Virus record (IMG/VR): IMGVR_UViG_3300033183_000031
Location: 1 to 31,224 of that record
Direction: 5' to 3' (one strand)
Source of the DNA: a virus
DNA length: 31,224 bases
Below, one piece after another: positions 17,937-24,496 of this stretch. The notes under the pieces were generated by a model that had not been told where the DNA came from, did no database searches, and saw only the letters and a program-made list of their open reading frames with translations. Position 1 is the first letter of the stretch. Every line of letters begins with the position of its first letter. The position numbers and the translations under genes were made by a program.

Positions 17937-18190
17937 TTTTTACTCCTATGTGCGTGTGCTATACGCTGCTCAATAAGGCCAACAAGAAACCGTTGACCTT
18001 CATGGTGGCGTAACTCTTCCGTAGCCACATTTGGCCCATGCACCATTTCGATGGTGATGGATCGCAAATACCTTAATACTTCTTTGCCAGTTGGCGATTC
18101 AAATATCTGTGCAATGTTCTGGCTGATGATTACATCGTCTTCAGATTTGCGTTGGAGACCGTCGATCCCGATATTAACCTTGTTGCTCAA
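17933..18190 (-). CDS. Bbp19-like phage protein
   Basis: The protein has 85 residues. The pattern FESPTGKEVLRYLRS, then ATEELRHHEGQRFLVGLIEQRI, matches small proteins related to Bordetella phage BPP-1 Bbp19, which occur between portal and scaffold genes in many podoviruses. Function is unknown; position suggests a head-assembly role. The only suitable start is TTG (18190) after AGGGAAT, inside the last codons of the portal gene, so translation is probably coupled to the portal. The stop overlaps the scaffold start (ATGA). Confidence 0.65.
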   Translation of the reverse strand: MSNKVNIGIDGLQRKSEDDVIISQNIAQIFESPTGKEVLRYLRSITIEMVHGPNVATEELRHHEGQRFLVGLIEQRIAHAHRSKK

Positions 18191-19703
18191 GCATCATTCC
18201 CTGTTGTTGCTGCGCCATTTGCTGCGCTAATGCAGCTATTTGTCTACGCTGTTCTTCATCACGAATCAAGCTTTCTGGCACACCAAACTTTTTGGCAAGG
18301 TGAACGGCTGTCTGTTCACCATCAATTAATAGCTGCAACATCTCTGGGCCAAAGACCCCACCAACTAGTTCAAGGAAACGCGCAACACTTGAGATGTCTT
18401 GGTTTGCTTGGGCTTGCGCCAATGGCGATACTGATCTGACTTTAACCTCGCGACCATTCACTGTTGGTACTTCAATGCGTCCTTGCTTTTTAAGGATGTA
18501 TATAACTCGCTGAAGAACAGGTTGAACAAGCTCCGCTTGCAATCTGCCAAACGCAGAACCAATCCGACGAGATAAATCCGCCATGCGTTCCGCCACTTCT
18601 GTTGCGGTGGCAGGGGTTTTATCAGGATTACCAAGCATGTCGTTGTAAAGCGCTCGCTTAATATTAAGTCGCATATCGCTAAGAACCAACTGCGCAACAT
18701 CGAAACGACCCGCAGCTTGTAGTGGTTGTAAGCCCTGACTACCCATAGCTTTCGGAATGATTGAGCCAGGAACAAGTTGAATCGTGTCAGGGTTGATAAC
18801 ACCGTCATCCTCCATCTGATAGATGCCTGAGATTGCCATTTGCGCGTTCTCAAGGATCAATTCGATAGTCAGGTTGGTTGTTTTGATTGCCGCAAGTGCA
18901 TTGATAAGAGGCCCACGCCCATAAACTTCACCCGCACACTTCGACCAGCGGAAACAAATGAATGGGTTTGAACCTAGTCCACGCATTTCCTTCATGTGTA
19001 AAACAGTCTCAGTGGTCATACAAATAGCATAGTGAATGTACGCTTCTTCGTTTTTCCGTGAGTAGTCGCGACATACGACCTCTAAGACTGTTGTCTCTTG
19101 GTTTCGCCCCATCATTGACTTCACTTTGGCATCAAAGTTTGAGTTGGGGTACATCATCTCTAAATGATCGAACTTAACTTTCTTGCGCTCACGAAAGACG
19201 TGGTCAATTCTATCGTCGGGACCAGTGTCAAGGACAACATGGGGGAGCGGGATTGCTGAAAAGATCACTGGGTTTACTGCGTCTCCCTCTTCGACGCACA
19301 GGATACCAGTCCCGACAGCCAAGTCCATGAATGATTCATGCACTTCTTGGCTAAAGTTTGAGTTCTGAAGAACCTCGAACACATACTCAGTTACTTCATC
19401 CAACTCATTGTCTATTGTTTCACGTTGATCTGGCGGCACTTCACTGCCTGACATCAGATCAGCCCAACGCGCAAAGTTAGGAACTAGCCCTGATTGTAGT
19501 CTGCTCGCAAACTCTTGAACGCCAACAACCGCAGTTTCGTCAAAGATTTTTTCATCTCGACGTTGACCAGCTTCCTCATAGTAAAAAGATTCACGCTGTG
19601 GCAGCGCATACTCATAGCACTCTTCAAACAAAGGAACCCAGTTCTCGCGGAAAGCCTTCGCTTTGTTGTACTTCTCGACGTATTGTTTTGCGAGCTTATC
19701 CAT
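18174..19703 (-). CDS. Portal protein (head-tail connector, T7 gp8-like)
   Basis: The protein has 509 residues, close to T7 gp8 (536). Marks are WVPLFEECYEYALPQRESF near the N-terminus, then FDETAVVGVQEFASRLQSGLVPNFARW (about 55-80), KCAGEVYGRGPLINALAAIKTTN (about 245-265) and a glutamine-rich C-terminus. This is the dodecameric ring at the portal vertex through which DNA is packed and ejected. The start overlaps the stop of the small MCFGGG gene (TAATG), and the 3' end overlaps the Bbp19-like gene by 17 bases. Confidence 0.92.
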   Translation of the reverse strand: MDKLAKQYVEKYNKAKAFRENWVPLFEECYEYALPQRESFYYEEAGQRRDEKIFDETAVVGVQEFASRLQSGLVPNFARWADLMSGSEVPPDQRETIDNELDEVTEYVFEVLQNSNFSQEVHESFMDLAVGTGILCVEEGDAVNPVIFSAIPLPHVVLDTGPDDRIDHVFRERKKVKFDHLEMMYPNSNFDAKVKSMMGRNQETTVLEVVCRDYSRKNEEAYIHYAICMTTETVLHMKEMRGLGSNPFICFRWSKCAGEVYGRGPLINALAAIKTTNLTIELILENAQMAISGIYQMEDDGVINPDTIQLVPGSIIPKAMGSQGLQPLQAAGRFDVAQLVLSDMRLNIKRALYNDMLGNPDKTPATATEVAERMADLSRRIGSAFGRLQAELVQPVLQRVIYILKKQGRIEVPTVNGREVKVRSVSPLAQAQANQDISSVARFLELVGGVFGPEMLQLLIDGEQTAVHLAKKFGVPESLIRDEEQRRQIAALAQQMAQQQQGMMLEQQG

Positions 19704-19936
19704 TAATAGAACCTACCTAAGAAACCTTGACCGCCAGCACGGAACAATGAGCGACGACCAGCACCACCGCGCATACCGCCTCGACGTTCCGCTCTTGCTT
19801 CTAACGCTTGCGAAATGTCTTCACGTTTTTTTTTCGCGCGCTTTTCAATTTCTTCACGTTTAGCATAGTCAGCTTCAACACGTTGTTCTGCCGCAGCTTC
19901 TTTTTCGGCTTGAGAGGGGCCACCACCAAAACACAT
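19703..19936 (-). CDS. Small basic MCFGGG protein upstream of portal
   Basis: The protein has 77 residues, starting at the ATG at 19936 with a strong ribosome site (AAAAAGGAG, 7 bases away). It begins MCFGGGPSQAEKEAAAE, has a charged helix (E, K, R-rich, about 10-50), then a glycine/arginine-rich tail RRGGMRGGAGRRSLFRAGGQGFLGRF. Position before the portal matches that of small tail-assembly or core proteins in T7-like phages. The N-terminal peptide and an RRSL motif also occur in the protein at 22758-22973, so the two may be paralogues. Function unknown. Confidence 0.7.
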   Translation of the reverse strand: MCFGGGPSQAEKEAAAEQRVEADYAKREEIEKRAKKKREDISQALEARAERRGGMRGGAGRRSLFRAGGQGFLGRFY

Positions 19937-19951
19937 AACAATCTCCTTTTT

Positions 19952-19974
19952 GCTATTCGTATTCACAGAATAGC
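19952..19974 (-). promoter_or_regulatory. Leader hairpin before the MCFGGG/portal genes
   Basis: GCTATTC and GAATAGC form a perfect seven-base-pair stem with a nine-base loop, between the putative promoter element (19982-19994) and the ribosome site. It would form near the 5' end of the portal-group mRNA and could protect it or serve as a processing site. Confidence 0.4.
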
Positions 19975-19981
19975 GGAAAAC

Positions 19982-19994
19982 TCAACGCACAAAA
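19982..19994 (-). promoter_or_regulatory. Putative late promoter element upstream of portal group
   Basis: Minus strand TTTTGTGCGTTGA, identical over 13 bases to the copy before the tail fibre and again 46 bases before the start codon. The equal spacing argues for a promoter or another site fixed relative to the start. Confidence 0.5.
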
Positions 19995-19995
19995 C

Positions 19996-20012
19996 GTGGA
20001 AGATGCTTCCAC
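19996..20012 (-). terminator. Hairpin after TerL, possible weak terminator
   Basis: A perfect palindrome GTGGAAG-CAT-CTTCCAC lies 2 bases beyond the TerL gene. On the minus strand it is followed by GTTTTGTG, a short T-rich tail that is also the start of the promoter element. Termination and restart at one compact site is plausible; a protein-binding site is the alternative. Confidence 0.4.
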
Positions 20013-20014
20013 TT

Positions 20015-21538
20015 CTACATCCTCGACCAGACGTTGCTTCTGCGCTGCGTTCTTGGCTTTCGATTAAACACATCGAAGTTACGTTTGGCAACCATAGCTT
20101 GGGCTGGCTTCTGACTATTCATCAAGGCTCTGCCCTCACCAGCACCCAAGAATAGATACTGCGCTGCATCGTGAACGTGTGAAAACATGTTCTTATCTGG
20201 TTTATCTGCATATCTTTCGCCACTCACTTCCATGCGGCGATATTGGTATCCACCTTCAAAACCCTTGATAAGCTGGGGACAGCGCCGATCAATTAGGAGT
20301 GCTGGCTTCCCTTCAACCATCTTCGTCAACTGGGAAGAGACAGCCTCGAGGCGAAGGTCAACAGAGTTGGAAGGCGCGGGAAATGCCCTCAAGCCAGCAC
20401 CGCGCAGAATGTGAAAGGGAGTAGATTCATCAGTCTGCGCTCTAAAGTCACCAGCAGGATCGCCATAGATTATGACCTCACCAGCCGCCGAGAAACGAGT
20501 TGCCAATTCATTTCTAAGAACTTCAGCAAATCGCACAATGCCCATATCAATAGCAACAATCTCAGACTGAACAAGCCATCGACCTCTTACCTTTTGACCC
20601 AAAACAGCGGCGGGCGTTAAGCCAAAGTCAACGCCGACATATACTGGGACACCCGCAGCGACTGGAATCTCTTCTTTAGCAATGTGAACTTCTGGCGCAA
20701 ACATAGGATATACTGGCTTTCCGTCTTGAACATGACCAAGCCTATTCATTACATAGACATCGATCCAACTCTTAGTCTTACCGCGAATCAGGTTCGGATA
20801 ATAAGACTTCATCATGTGCTTTTGGTTCTCAGCCTCAGTGCTAGGCACATAATCCTCTAGCTCACCTTCCTCGTTCTTTACTTCTTTCATACCCGCAGGC
20901 TGGGTAAAGAACTGCCAGTTATCTGGCTTTACAAGCATCTTAGCTTGCTCTCGAGGAATATGGTCAGGGATTGGAACTTCCCCAGACATGATAGGCCACC
21001 AGTGATCTTCTTCAGGAGCGTTGGTATCCGCAATCACCCCAGTCCAACTAGGCCCACCGTCACGCATAGAAGGATAACGACCAACACGCATAGTACACGC
21101 ATCGATGATAGACTTCGGAACTTCTCGAGCCTCGTTAATCCAGATGCCAGTCAGTTCTAATGATAGCAGCTTCTTGACATCTTCAGGACGGTCTAAAGCT
21201 AAGAAGAGGACTTCGAGGTCAATGTCGCCCTTCTTGATATGATGGGTGTATGGGACTGACCATGTGAATTTGCCCCAGTCTGTTTCTGGGAACCAGTCAA
21301 GCCATGTCTTAATAGTTGTAGTTCGTAGCTGTGGGTTTGTGTTCCGTATAATAGCCCATCGAGACTTTCGCATTCCGTCTGGGCCTTTCTTTTGCTGAAG
21401 CGCCCGACGAAAGACTTCCACACAACACCCAACACTTTTACCACTCCCTACTGGCCCCCTAATCCCGCGAAAGAACGTATCGTCCTTCATAAACGACTTT
21501 AGCATTTCACCATCAGGCTTGTACTTAAAATCTATCAT
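20015..21538 (-). CDS. terL: Terminase large subunit (TerL)
   Basis: The protein has 507 residues. The ATPase half has Walker A GPVGSGKS (28-35) and a Walker B region LTGIWINEA (129-137) with the catalytic glutamate. The RNase-H-like nuclease half has VGVDFG (Asp304), YGDPAG (Asp360) and HVHDAAQYL (Asp457), the expected acidic triad. Together these pump DNA into the procapsid and cut the concatemer. It works with TerS (23776-24153), from which it is separated by ten small genes. The start overlaps the upstream gene (ATGA). Confidence 0.93.
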   Translation of the reverse strand: MIDFKYKPDGEMLKSFMKDDTFFRGIRGPVGSGKSVGCCVEVFRRALQQKKGPDGMRKSRWAIIRNTNPQLRTTTIKTWLDWFPETDWGKFTWSVPYTHHIKKGDIDLEVLFLALDRPEDVKKLLSLELTGIWINEAREVPKSIIDACTMRVGRYPSMRDGGPSWTGVIADTNAPEEDHWWPIMSGEVPIPDHIPREQAKMLVKPDNWQFFTQPAGMKEVKNEEGELEDYVPSTEAENQKHMMKSYYPNLIRGKTKSWIDVYVMNRLGHVQDGKPVYPMFAPEVHIAKEEIPVAAGVPVYVGVDFGLTPAAVLGQKVRGRWLVQSEIVAIDMGIVRFAEVLRNELATRFSAAGEVIIYGDPAGDFRAQTDESTPFHILRGAGLRAFPAPSNSVDLRLEAVSSQLTKMVEGKPALLIDRRCPQLIKGFEGGYQYRRMEVSGERYADKPDKNMFSHVHDAAQYLFLGAGEGRALMNSQKPAQAMVAKRNFDVFNRKPRTQRRSNVWSRM

Positions 21539-21735
21539 CTAAGCCCCTTATCAACTCCAAACTTAATCATACGCTCAACAACCTCTGGGCCAATGCTGTC
21601 AATCATTTGATCGAGCATCTTATTGGTCACAAAGGTTGCGCCATGCTTTTCATCAAAGTGCTGGAAGTGAACCTTCTTAACAATACCTCGAAGCATCGCA
21701 AGCTCTTCCTGCTTCAGCGTATTGGTAAAGCTCAT
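21535..21735 (-). CDS. Small hypothetical protein before TerL
   Basis: This 66-residue soluble protein has two predicted helices (LKQEELAMLRGIVKKV and LDQMIDSIGPEVVERMIKFG). I do not recognise a function. It overlaps its neighbours on both sides by 4 bases (ATGA), so it belongs to the coupled run between TerS and TerL. A role with the packaging motor is possible from position only. Confidence 0.6.
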   Translation of the reverse strand: MSFTNTLKQEELAMLRGIVKKVHFQHFDEKHGATFVTNKMLDQMIDSIGPEVVERMIKFGVDKGLR

Positions 21736-21923
21736 TTCTTTTTAGCCGCTATTTTCTTTTTGGGCGCAGCTTTCTTTTTGGGTGCTGGCTTAGGCTGGGG
21801 AAGATTAGGCACATGTACGAGTCGCCGCGAATCACGGGTGCGAGTTGCTCCTGAGTACGTTGTTCCTGCAAGCGTATGTGTTTCTCCAATGTATGGAGTG
21901 CCATCCGAAAATGTCCAAGCCAT
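21732..21923 (-). CDS. Small protein with histone-H1-like lysine/alanine/proline tail
   Basis: The protein has 63 residues. The first 38 residues (WTFSDGTPYIGETHTLAG...SGATRTRDSRRLVHV) match a short 'G.PY.G.THT' domain that recurs in small phage proteins. The last 20 residues alternate KPAPKKKAAPKKKIAAKKK, like histone H1 and bacterial H1-like tails, and should bind nucleic acid. It shares one base with the upstream gene (TAATG) and four with the downstream one. DNA binding is inferred from composition. Confidence 0.6.
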   Translation of the reverse strand: MAWTFSDGTPYIGETHTLAGTTYSGATRTRDSRRLVHVPNLPQPKPAPKKKAAPKKKIAAKKK

Positions 21924-22087
21924 TACTTCTTCCTCGCTTTTGCTGCTAGTTCTTGAAACTTCTTTTTACCGTATTTCTTGCGACCAATTGCAGCCGCTAA
22001 AGCCTTTGGGTCTTTTACGCCCTGCTTTTTAAGTTGGGCAGTAAGCAAAGAAAAACGCTCACCAGTTCCTAATTTAGGCTTCTTCAT
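21923..22087 (-). CDS. Small basic phage protein (54 residues)
   Basis: Sequence pattern LGTGERFSLLTAQLKKQG, then DPKALAAAIGRKKYGKKKFQELAAK. This 'ALAAxIGRKKYGKKKF' family is widespread in phage genomes near terminase genes but uncharacterised. It is strongly basic (about a quarter lysine or arginine). It overlaps both neighbours by 1-4 bases. Confidence 0.65.
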   Translation of the reverse strand: MKKPKLGTGERFSLLTAQLKKQGVKDPKALAAAIGRKKYGKKKFQELAAKARKK

Positions 22088-22332
22088 GTCCGATACTTCC
22101 TAACTTTTTCAGCAGTTTTCTTTGGCTGCTTTGAAAACTGTTTTCCCGCCTTTAGTGCTTTCCGCTTTAGCGCAGAAGAACGAGCATATTCACTATCGCT
22201 TAACGCCTTGATAGCCGCCTCGGGCAGATACCGCTCACCAGTTGCTTCCTTACCTTGCGTAGAAGGTTTGCCAGACTTGGTGCGCCACTTCTGCTTAGTC
22301 CAAGCTCTTAGTGATTTCTGCGGAGCCTTCAC
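22084..22332 (-). CDS. DUF5872-like small basic protein
   Basis: The protein has 82 residues, starting at GTG (22332) that overlaps the upstream stop (GTGA). The pattern SLRAWTKQKWRTKSGKPS, TGERYLPEAAIKAL and a C-terminal KQFSKQPKKTAEKVRKYR matches the DUF5872-like family found in phages and algal viruses. Its function is unknown; the strong positive charge suggests nucleic-acid contact. The family call is from memory of the pattern, not a search. Confidence 0.65.
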   Translation of the reverse strand: MKAPQKSLRAWTKQKWRTKSGKPSTQGKEATGERYLPEAAIKALSDSEYARSSALKRKALKAGKQFSKQPKKTAEKVRKYRT

Positions 22333-22499
22333 GATGTATAGCCCCCGCCTTTAGCTTTGTATTGCTTTGCTAACATCTGCGCCTTACGAGCAGACCATTG
22401 CCCAGGCTTTCCACCTTTGCCACTCGCTTTAATCCGCTTGAACAGCGACTTCCGCATAGTTGGCTTGGTATAGTTACCCGCTGCATTCACCGTACTCAT
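22329..22499 (-). CDS. Small basic protein with GQWSARKAQ motif
   Basis: The protein has 56 residues. The pattern TKPTMRKSLFKRIKASGKGGKPGQWSARKAQMLAKQYKAKGGGY is a small family common beside the DUF5872-like gene in phages. Function unknown, strongly basic. The ATG overlaps the upstream TGA, and its stop overlaps the next GTG, so it is translationally coupled on both sides. Confidence 0.65.
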   Translation of the reverse strand: MSTVNAAGNYTKPTMRKSLFKRIKASGKGGKPGQWSARKAQMLAKQYKAKGGGYTS

Positions 22500-22765
22500 G
22501 GCGTTTGAGCCTCTTGAACTTTGTCCTTCATCCGATCTTGGCGCATCATATTCGCCTCGATCTTCTCGACCTTCTTCAACAGCGAACGGTATTTCGGGTT
22601 TACCGCATGCTGCTTATCATCAGTCACACCCTTGCGAACAAACTCTTTAACCTGACGACGAAGCTTAGAAAACGCACTAAAATCCTTTGGCGTGTTATCA
22701 AGCTGTTTATTCAGCATCTCATAACGAGCCTTCATCAAACTCGCAGGGCTTTGTCCTTTAGGCAT
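22496..22765 (-). CDS. Hypothetical helical basic protein
   Basis: This 89-residue protein is nearly all alpha-helical and charged (MKARYEMLNKQLDNTPKDF, FSKLRRQVKEFVRKG, LLKKVEKIEANMMRQDRMKDKVQE). No family recognised. It overlaps the upstream MCFGGG-type gene by 8 bases and the downstream gene by 4, in the compact run of basic genes. A coiled-coil structural or DNA-binding role is possible. Confidence 0.6.
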   Translation of the reverse strand: MPKGQSPASLMKARYEMLNKQLDNTPKDFSAFSKLRRQVKEFVRKGVTDDKQHAVNPKYRSLLKKVEKIEANMMRQDRMKDKVQEAQTP

Positions 22766-22973
22766 CGTCAGTCACTCCTAGTGGGTCTAATAAACTACGG
22801 CGCTTTGCACCTACTCGCTGCGTTGGAGACTCGAACCCAGTTCGAGCAACATCCTTCAACTTCTGCGGATCTCGCTTTGTCTTAGTCATTGCTAAAGAAG
22901 GAAGCGCACCAAACTTAGGCTTCTTACTCTGATAAATATCTTCGGCACTAGGCCCACCACCACCAAAACACAT
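22758..22973 (-). CDS. Second MCFGGG small protein
   Basis: The protein has 71 residues, beginning MCFGGGGPSAEDIYQ and containing RRSLLDPLG near the C-terminus. The N-terminal MCFGGG-PS and the RRSL motif match the protein upstream of the portal (19703-19936), while the middle differs. AAGGA lies 7 bases before the ATG. Likely a paralogue or a family sharing a terminal signal; function unknown. Confidence 0.65.
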   Translation of the reverse strand: MCFGGGGPSAEDIYQSKKPKFGALPSLAMTKTKRDPQKLKDVARTGFESPTQRVGAKRRSLLDPLGVTDDA

Positions 22974-22976
22974 AGC

Positions 22977-23249
22977 CTAATCCTTCTTCTTATGACGCTT
23001 TGCAAAATTCCTAGCAGCCTCTACACTGCCAAATCCCCAAGCCTTCAATGCTAAAGCCTTCCGCGTAGGACGACCCTTCTCATCCTTCATCGGCCCCTTC
23101 ATTCCAGCAAACCGAGCAGCAAAAGAAACACGACGAGGATTAGTCCCACTCTTTACTGGCGCTTTCAAATTAGCGCCCTCAGTACGCTTAAAGTAAGCAC
23201 GACCCGCAGAAGTCAATCCACCCTTCGGATTCTTATGCTCTTTCCTCAT
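22977..23249 (-). CDS. DUF6321-like small basic protein
   Basis: This 90-residue protein shows the order KGGLTSAGRAYFKRTEGANLKAPV, PRRVSFAARFAGMKGPMKDEKGRPTRKALALKAWGFGS, which I recall as the DUF6321-like family of phage and algal-virus proteins. Function unknown. Strongly basic. The ATG overlaps the TGA of the 30-residue upstream gene. Confidence 0.65.
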   Translation of the reverse strand: MRKEHKNPKGGLTSAGRAYFKRTEGANLKAPVKSGTNPRRVSFAARFAGMKGPMKDEKGRPTRKALALKAWGFGSVEAARNFAKRHKKKD

Positions 23250-23338
23250 TTACCCTTGCTCCCCAAAGCCGCCTTCGCATTCTGGTTGTTCGCAGTCTGC
23301 CGCGTCGCCTCTGGCTTCTTATCGCCAAATCTAGACAT
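23246..23338 (-). CDS. Mini-ORF of 30 residues
   Basis: It encodes MSRFGDKKPEATRQTANNQN and then AKAALGSKGK. The ATG overlaps the upstream TGA (TGATG) and its TGA overlaps the next ATG, so it fits exactly in the coupled chain; leaving it out would create the only sizeable gap here. It is basic and disordered. Function unknown. Confidence 0.5.
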   Translation of the reverse strand: MSRFGDKKPEATRQTANNQNAKAALGSKGK

Positions 23339-23622
23339 CAGCGACCTGTATCATTCTCTCGAAGCGTTACCTCAACAGTCCCACTCGTAAAATCCCCAGT
23401 CTTCACGCCAGCACGATACTGAGCCCCAACACCCTCGTACCCATTCCCCTCATACTGAGAAGTAAACGTGTCAACATCAGCCCAAGTAGAACCATCAAAA
23501 CTACGCTGAACAGTAACAGTCGCACTGAACGTACCACCAATGCTCAATGAAAAATCACCACGCAAAGAAAGTCCGTCACTAAACGTGTTTTGCGCAGTAA
23601 TAGATTTAGTAACTACATCCAT
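23338..23622 (-). CDS. Small beta-rich phage structural-type protein
   Basis: The protein has 94 residues, starting at the ATG at 23622 (AAAGGAGA, 7 bases upstream). The sequence SLRGDFSLSIGGTFSATVTVQRSFDGSTWADVDTFTSQYEG is a beta-sandwich-like pattern ('G.FSATVTVQRSFDGSTW') common in phage proteins of unknown role. A virion-surface or decoration role is a reasonable guess. A putative late promoter element lies 48 bases upstream, which would make it the first gene of its transcript. Confidence 0.65.
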   Translation of the reverse strand: MDVVTKSITAQNTFSDGLSLRGDFSLSIGGTFSATVTVQRSFDGSTWADVDTFTSQYEGNGYEGVGAQYRAGVKTGDFTSGTVEVTLRENDTGR

Positions 23623-23775
23623 AGCCAATCTCCTTTTACTGGCACCCTACAGTAAAAAAAATATTTCTGGCAATGCACAAACTTGTAGAGAAAAAAATGA
23701 CTGAGAGAGACTATTACAGTAACACACTGCCACGTTTTTCCCCCTACCCCCCTGTCGCAGACAGCTGAAAAACAA
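23623..23775 (-). other. Intergenic region between TerS and the small gene cluster
   Basis: This 153-base gap holds a late-promoter-like element (23671-23682), an A/T-rich run, a C-rich tract on the plus strand (23740-23752) and a short hairpin CTGTC-GCA-GACAG (23752-23764). I see no gene in it. The hairpin plus G-rich tail on the minus strand does not look like a standard terminator. Confidence 0.5.
23671..23682 (-). promoter_or_regulatory. Putative late promoter element, diverged copy
   Basis: Minus strand GTTTGTGCATTG, two mismatches from the TTTTGTGCGTTG core. It lies 48 bases from the next start codon, nearly the same as the 46 bases at the two best copies. It is followed by an A/T-rich stretch (AAATATTTTTTTTAC). 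Confidence 0.4.
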
Positions 23776-24153
23776 TTATCCTAGATCAATGCTTACCTTA
23801 ATATCTCCTGCTACTTGCACCTGAGAACGATCAATAGGTTTATACCCTGCGCGATCCAGCAAATCCTTACTGGCCTCTAGCTGAACGTACTCGGATTTAG
23901 CATTCCTAGAAAGCCTAGCCACCGTTGCTAATGCACCCGTAGCACTAATCCCAAATGTCTCAGTCATCTTCGACTGCATGTATTGTTGCACATGTGGTAA
24001 TGCTAACGCTCTGTGTCCAGATGTTCTTGCTGACTCGCCCTTTGAATACCCAGCTTTTTCAGCGGCTTCCTGAATGCTACATCCTTCTGTCACGAGTGTA
24101 TCAACTAGCGCTTGCTGTTTTGGAGTTGGTTTACGATTTGCAGGAACACTCAT
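23776..24153 (-). CDS. terS: Terminase small subunit (TerS)
   Basis: The protein has 125 residues, starting at the ATG at 24153 because AGAAAGGG lies just upstream; a GTG at 24174 is in frame but lies inside a hairpin. The N-terminal HTH region (KPTPKQQALVDTLVTEGCSIQEAAEKAGYSKGESART) has the known small-terminase pattern and should bind the packaging site. A helical oligomerisation part follows, ending with DIKVSIDLG. It would hand DNA to TerL at 20015-21538. The distance of about 2.2 kb between the two is unusual. Confidence 0.8.
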   Translation of the reverse strand: MSVPANRKPTPKQQALVDTLVTEGCSIQEAAEKAGYSKGESARTSGHRALALPHVQQYMQSKMTETFGISATGALATVARLSRNAKSEYVQLEASKDLLDRAGYKPIDRSQVQVAGDIKVSIDLG

Positions 24154-24171
24154 TGCTACCCTTTCTGGAAC

Positions 24172-24193
24172 CACCTGACCGAAGTGTCAGGTG
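24172..24193. promoter_or_regulatory. Palindrome in the TerS leader
   Basis: CACCTGAC-CGAAGT-GTCAGGTG, perfect eight-base arms with a six-base spacer, ending about 20 bases before the TerS start. It can be an operator in DNA or a hairpin in the leader mRNA. It shares CTGAC...GTCAG with palindromes at 24516 and 24704. Confidence 0.5.
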
Positions 24194-24226
24194 CGTTCTG
24201 CTAACAGTTTGCTATACGAGTATTAC

Positions 24227-24326
24227 TAACAATCTTCTATGTTTATGTCGACTAGAACGTCTATCACATGTTTATGTCGACTGACTTATTGCAGAATGTC
24301 TGTCACTATTTCAAAGAAGATTGTTA
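24227..24326. repeat. 12-base inverted repeat enclosing a direct repeat
   Basis: TAACAATCTTCT at 24227-24238 is repeated inverted at 24315-24326 (AGAAGATTGTTA). The 76 bases between them hold two copies of a 15-base direct repeat. The perfect match at this distance is unlikely by chance alone. Confidence 0.55.
24239..24282 (+). repeat. Two direct copies of ATGTTTATGTCGACT
   Basis: Copies lie at 24239-24253 and 24268-24282, 29 bases apart (nearly three helical turns), so bound proteins would sit on the same face of the DNA. Each ends in GTCGAC. It may be a tandem operator or a minimal iteron pair. Confidence 0.55.
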
Positions 24327-24417
24327 AGGAACGGTTGCTACTATGTTTCCTTACTGTAGCCCCCCTCTCCCTCTCTCCCCCCACACTAGCATCTTTTTGC
24401 TATGTCTTGTCAATAGG

Positions 24418-24430
24418 TGACGTTACGTCA
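24418..24430. promoter_or_regulatory. Palindrome TGACGT-T-ACGTCA
   Basis: A near-perfect 13-base palindrome with a further ACGTCA half-site at 24447-24452, just upstream of TATAAA/TTGACA boxes. It is a possible repressor or activator site for the rightward early promoter. Confidence 0.4.
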
Positions 24431-24496
24431 CTTTGCAAATTACGCTACGTCACACTCTATAAATGCTATTGACACGCTATAAAGGCTTGCCGATCT

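Larger units (their letters stand above)
24194..24496. promoter_or_regulatory. Intergenic control region
   Basis: This stretch has no convincing gene. It contains a 15-base direct repeat, an enclosing 12-base inverted repeat, a 23-26 base pyrimidine tract (about 24360-24383), the palindrome TGACGT-T-ACGTCA (24418-24430), two CTATAAA boxes (24457-24463, 24477-24483) and a TTGACA box (24469-24474). It probably holds promoters for both directions, and could hold an origin or packaging site. Exact promoters cannot be fixed by eye. Confidence 0.5.

Noticed and set aside
24153-24174. Upstream GTG start for TerS
   Set aside because: Lies within the leader palindrome without ribosome site; the ATG at 24153 has AGAAAGGG upstream.
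24215-24235. T7-like promoter resemblance (TAATAC...TATAG on the minus strand)
   Set aside because: Match to the T7 consensus is gapped and partial, and no phage RNA polymerase gene is seen.
24239-24472. Rightward frame of 77 residues in the control region
   Set aside because: Rich in C, L, S and T, covers repeats and the pyrimidine tract, no ribosome site.
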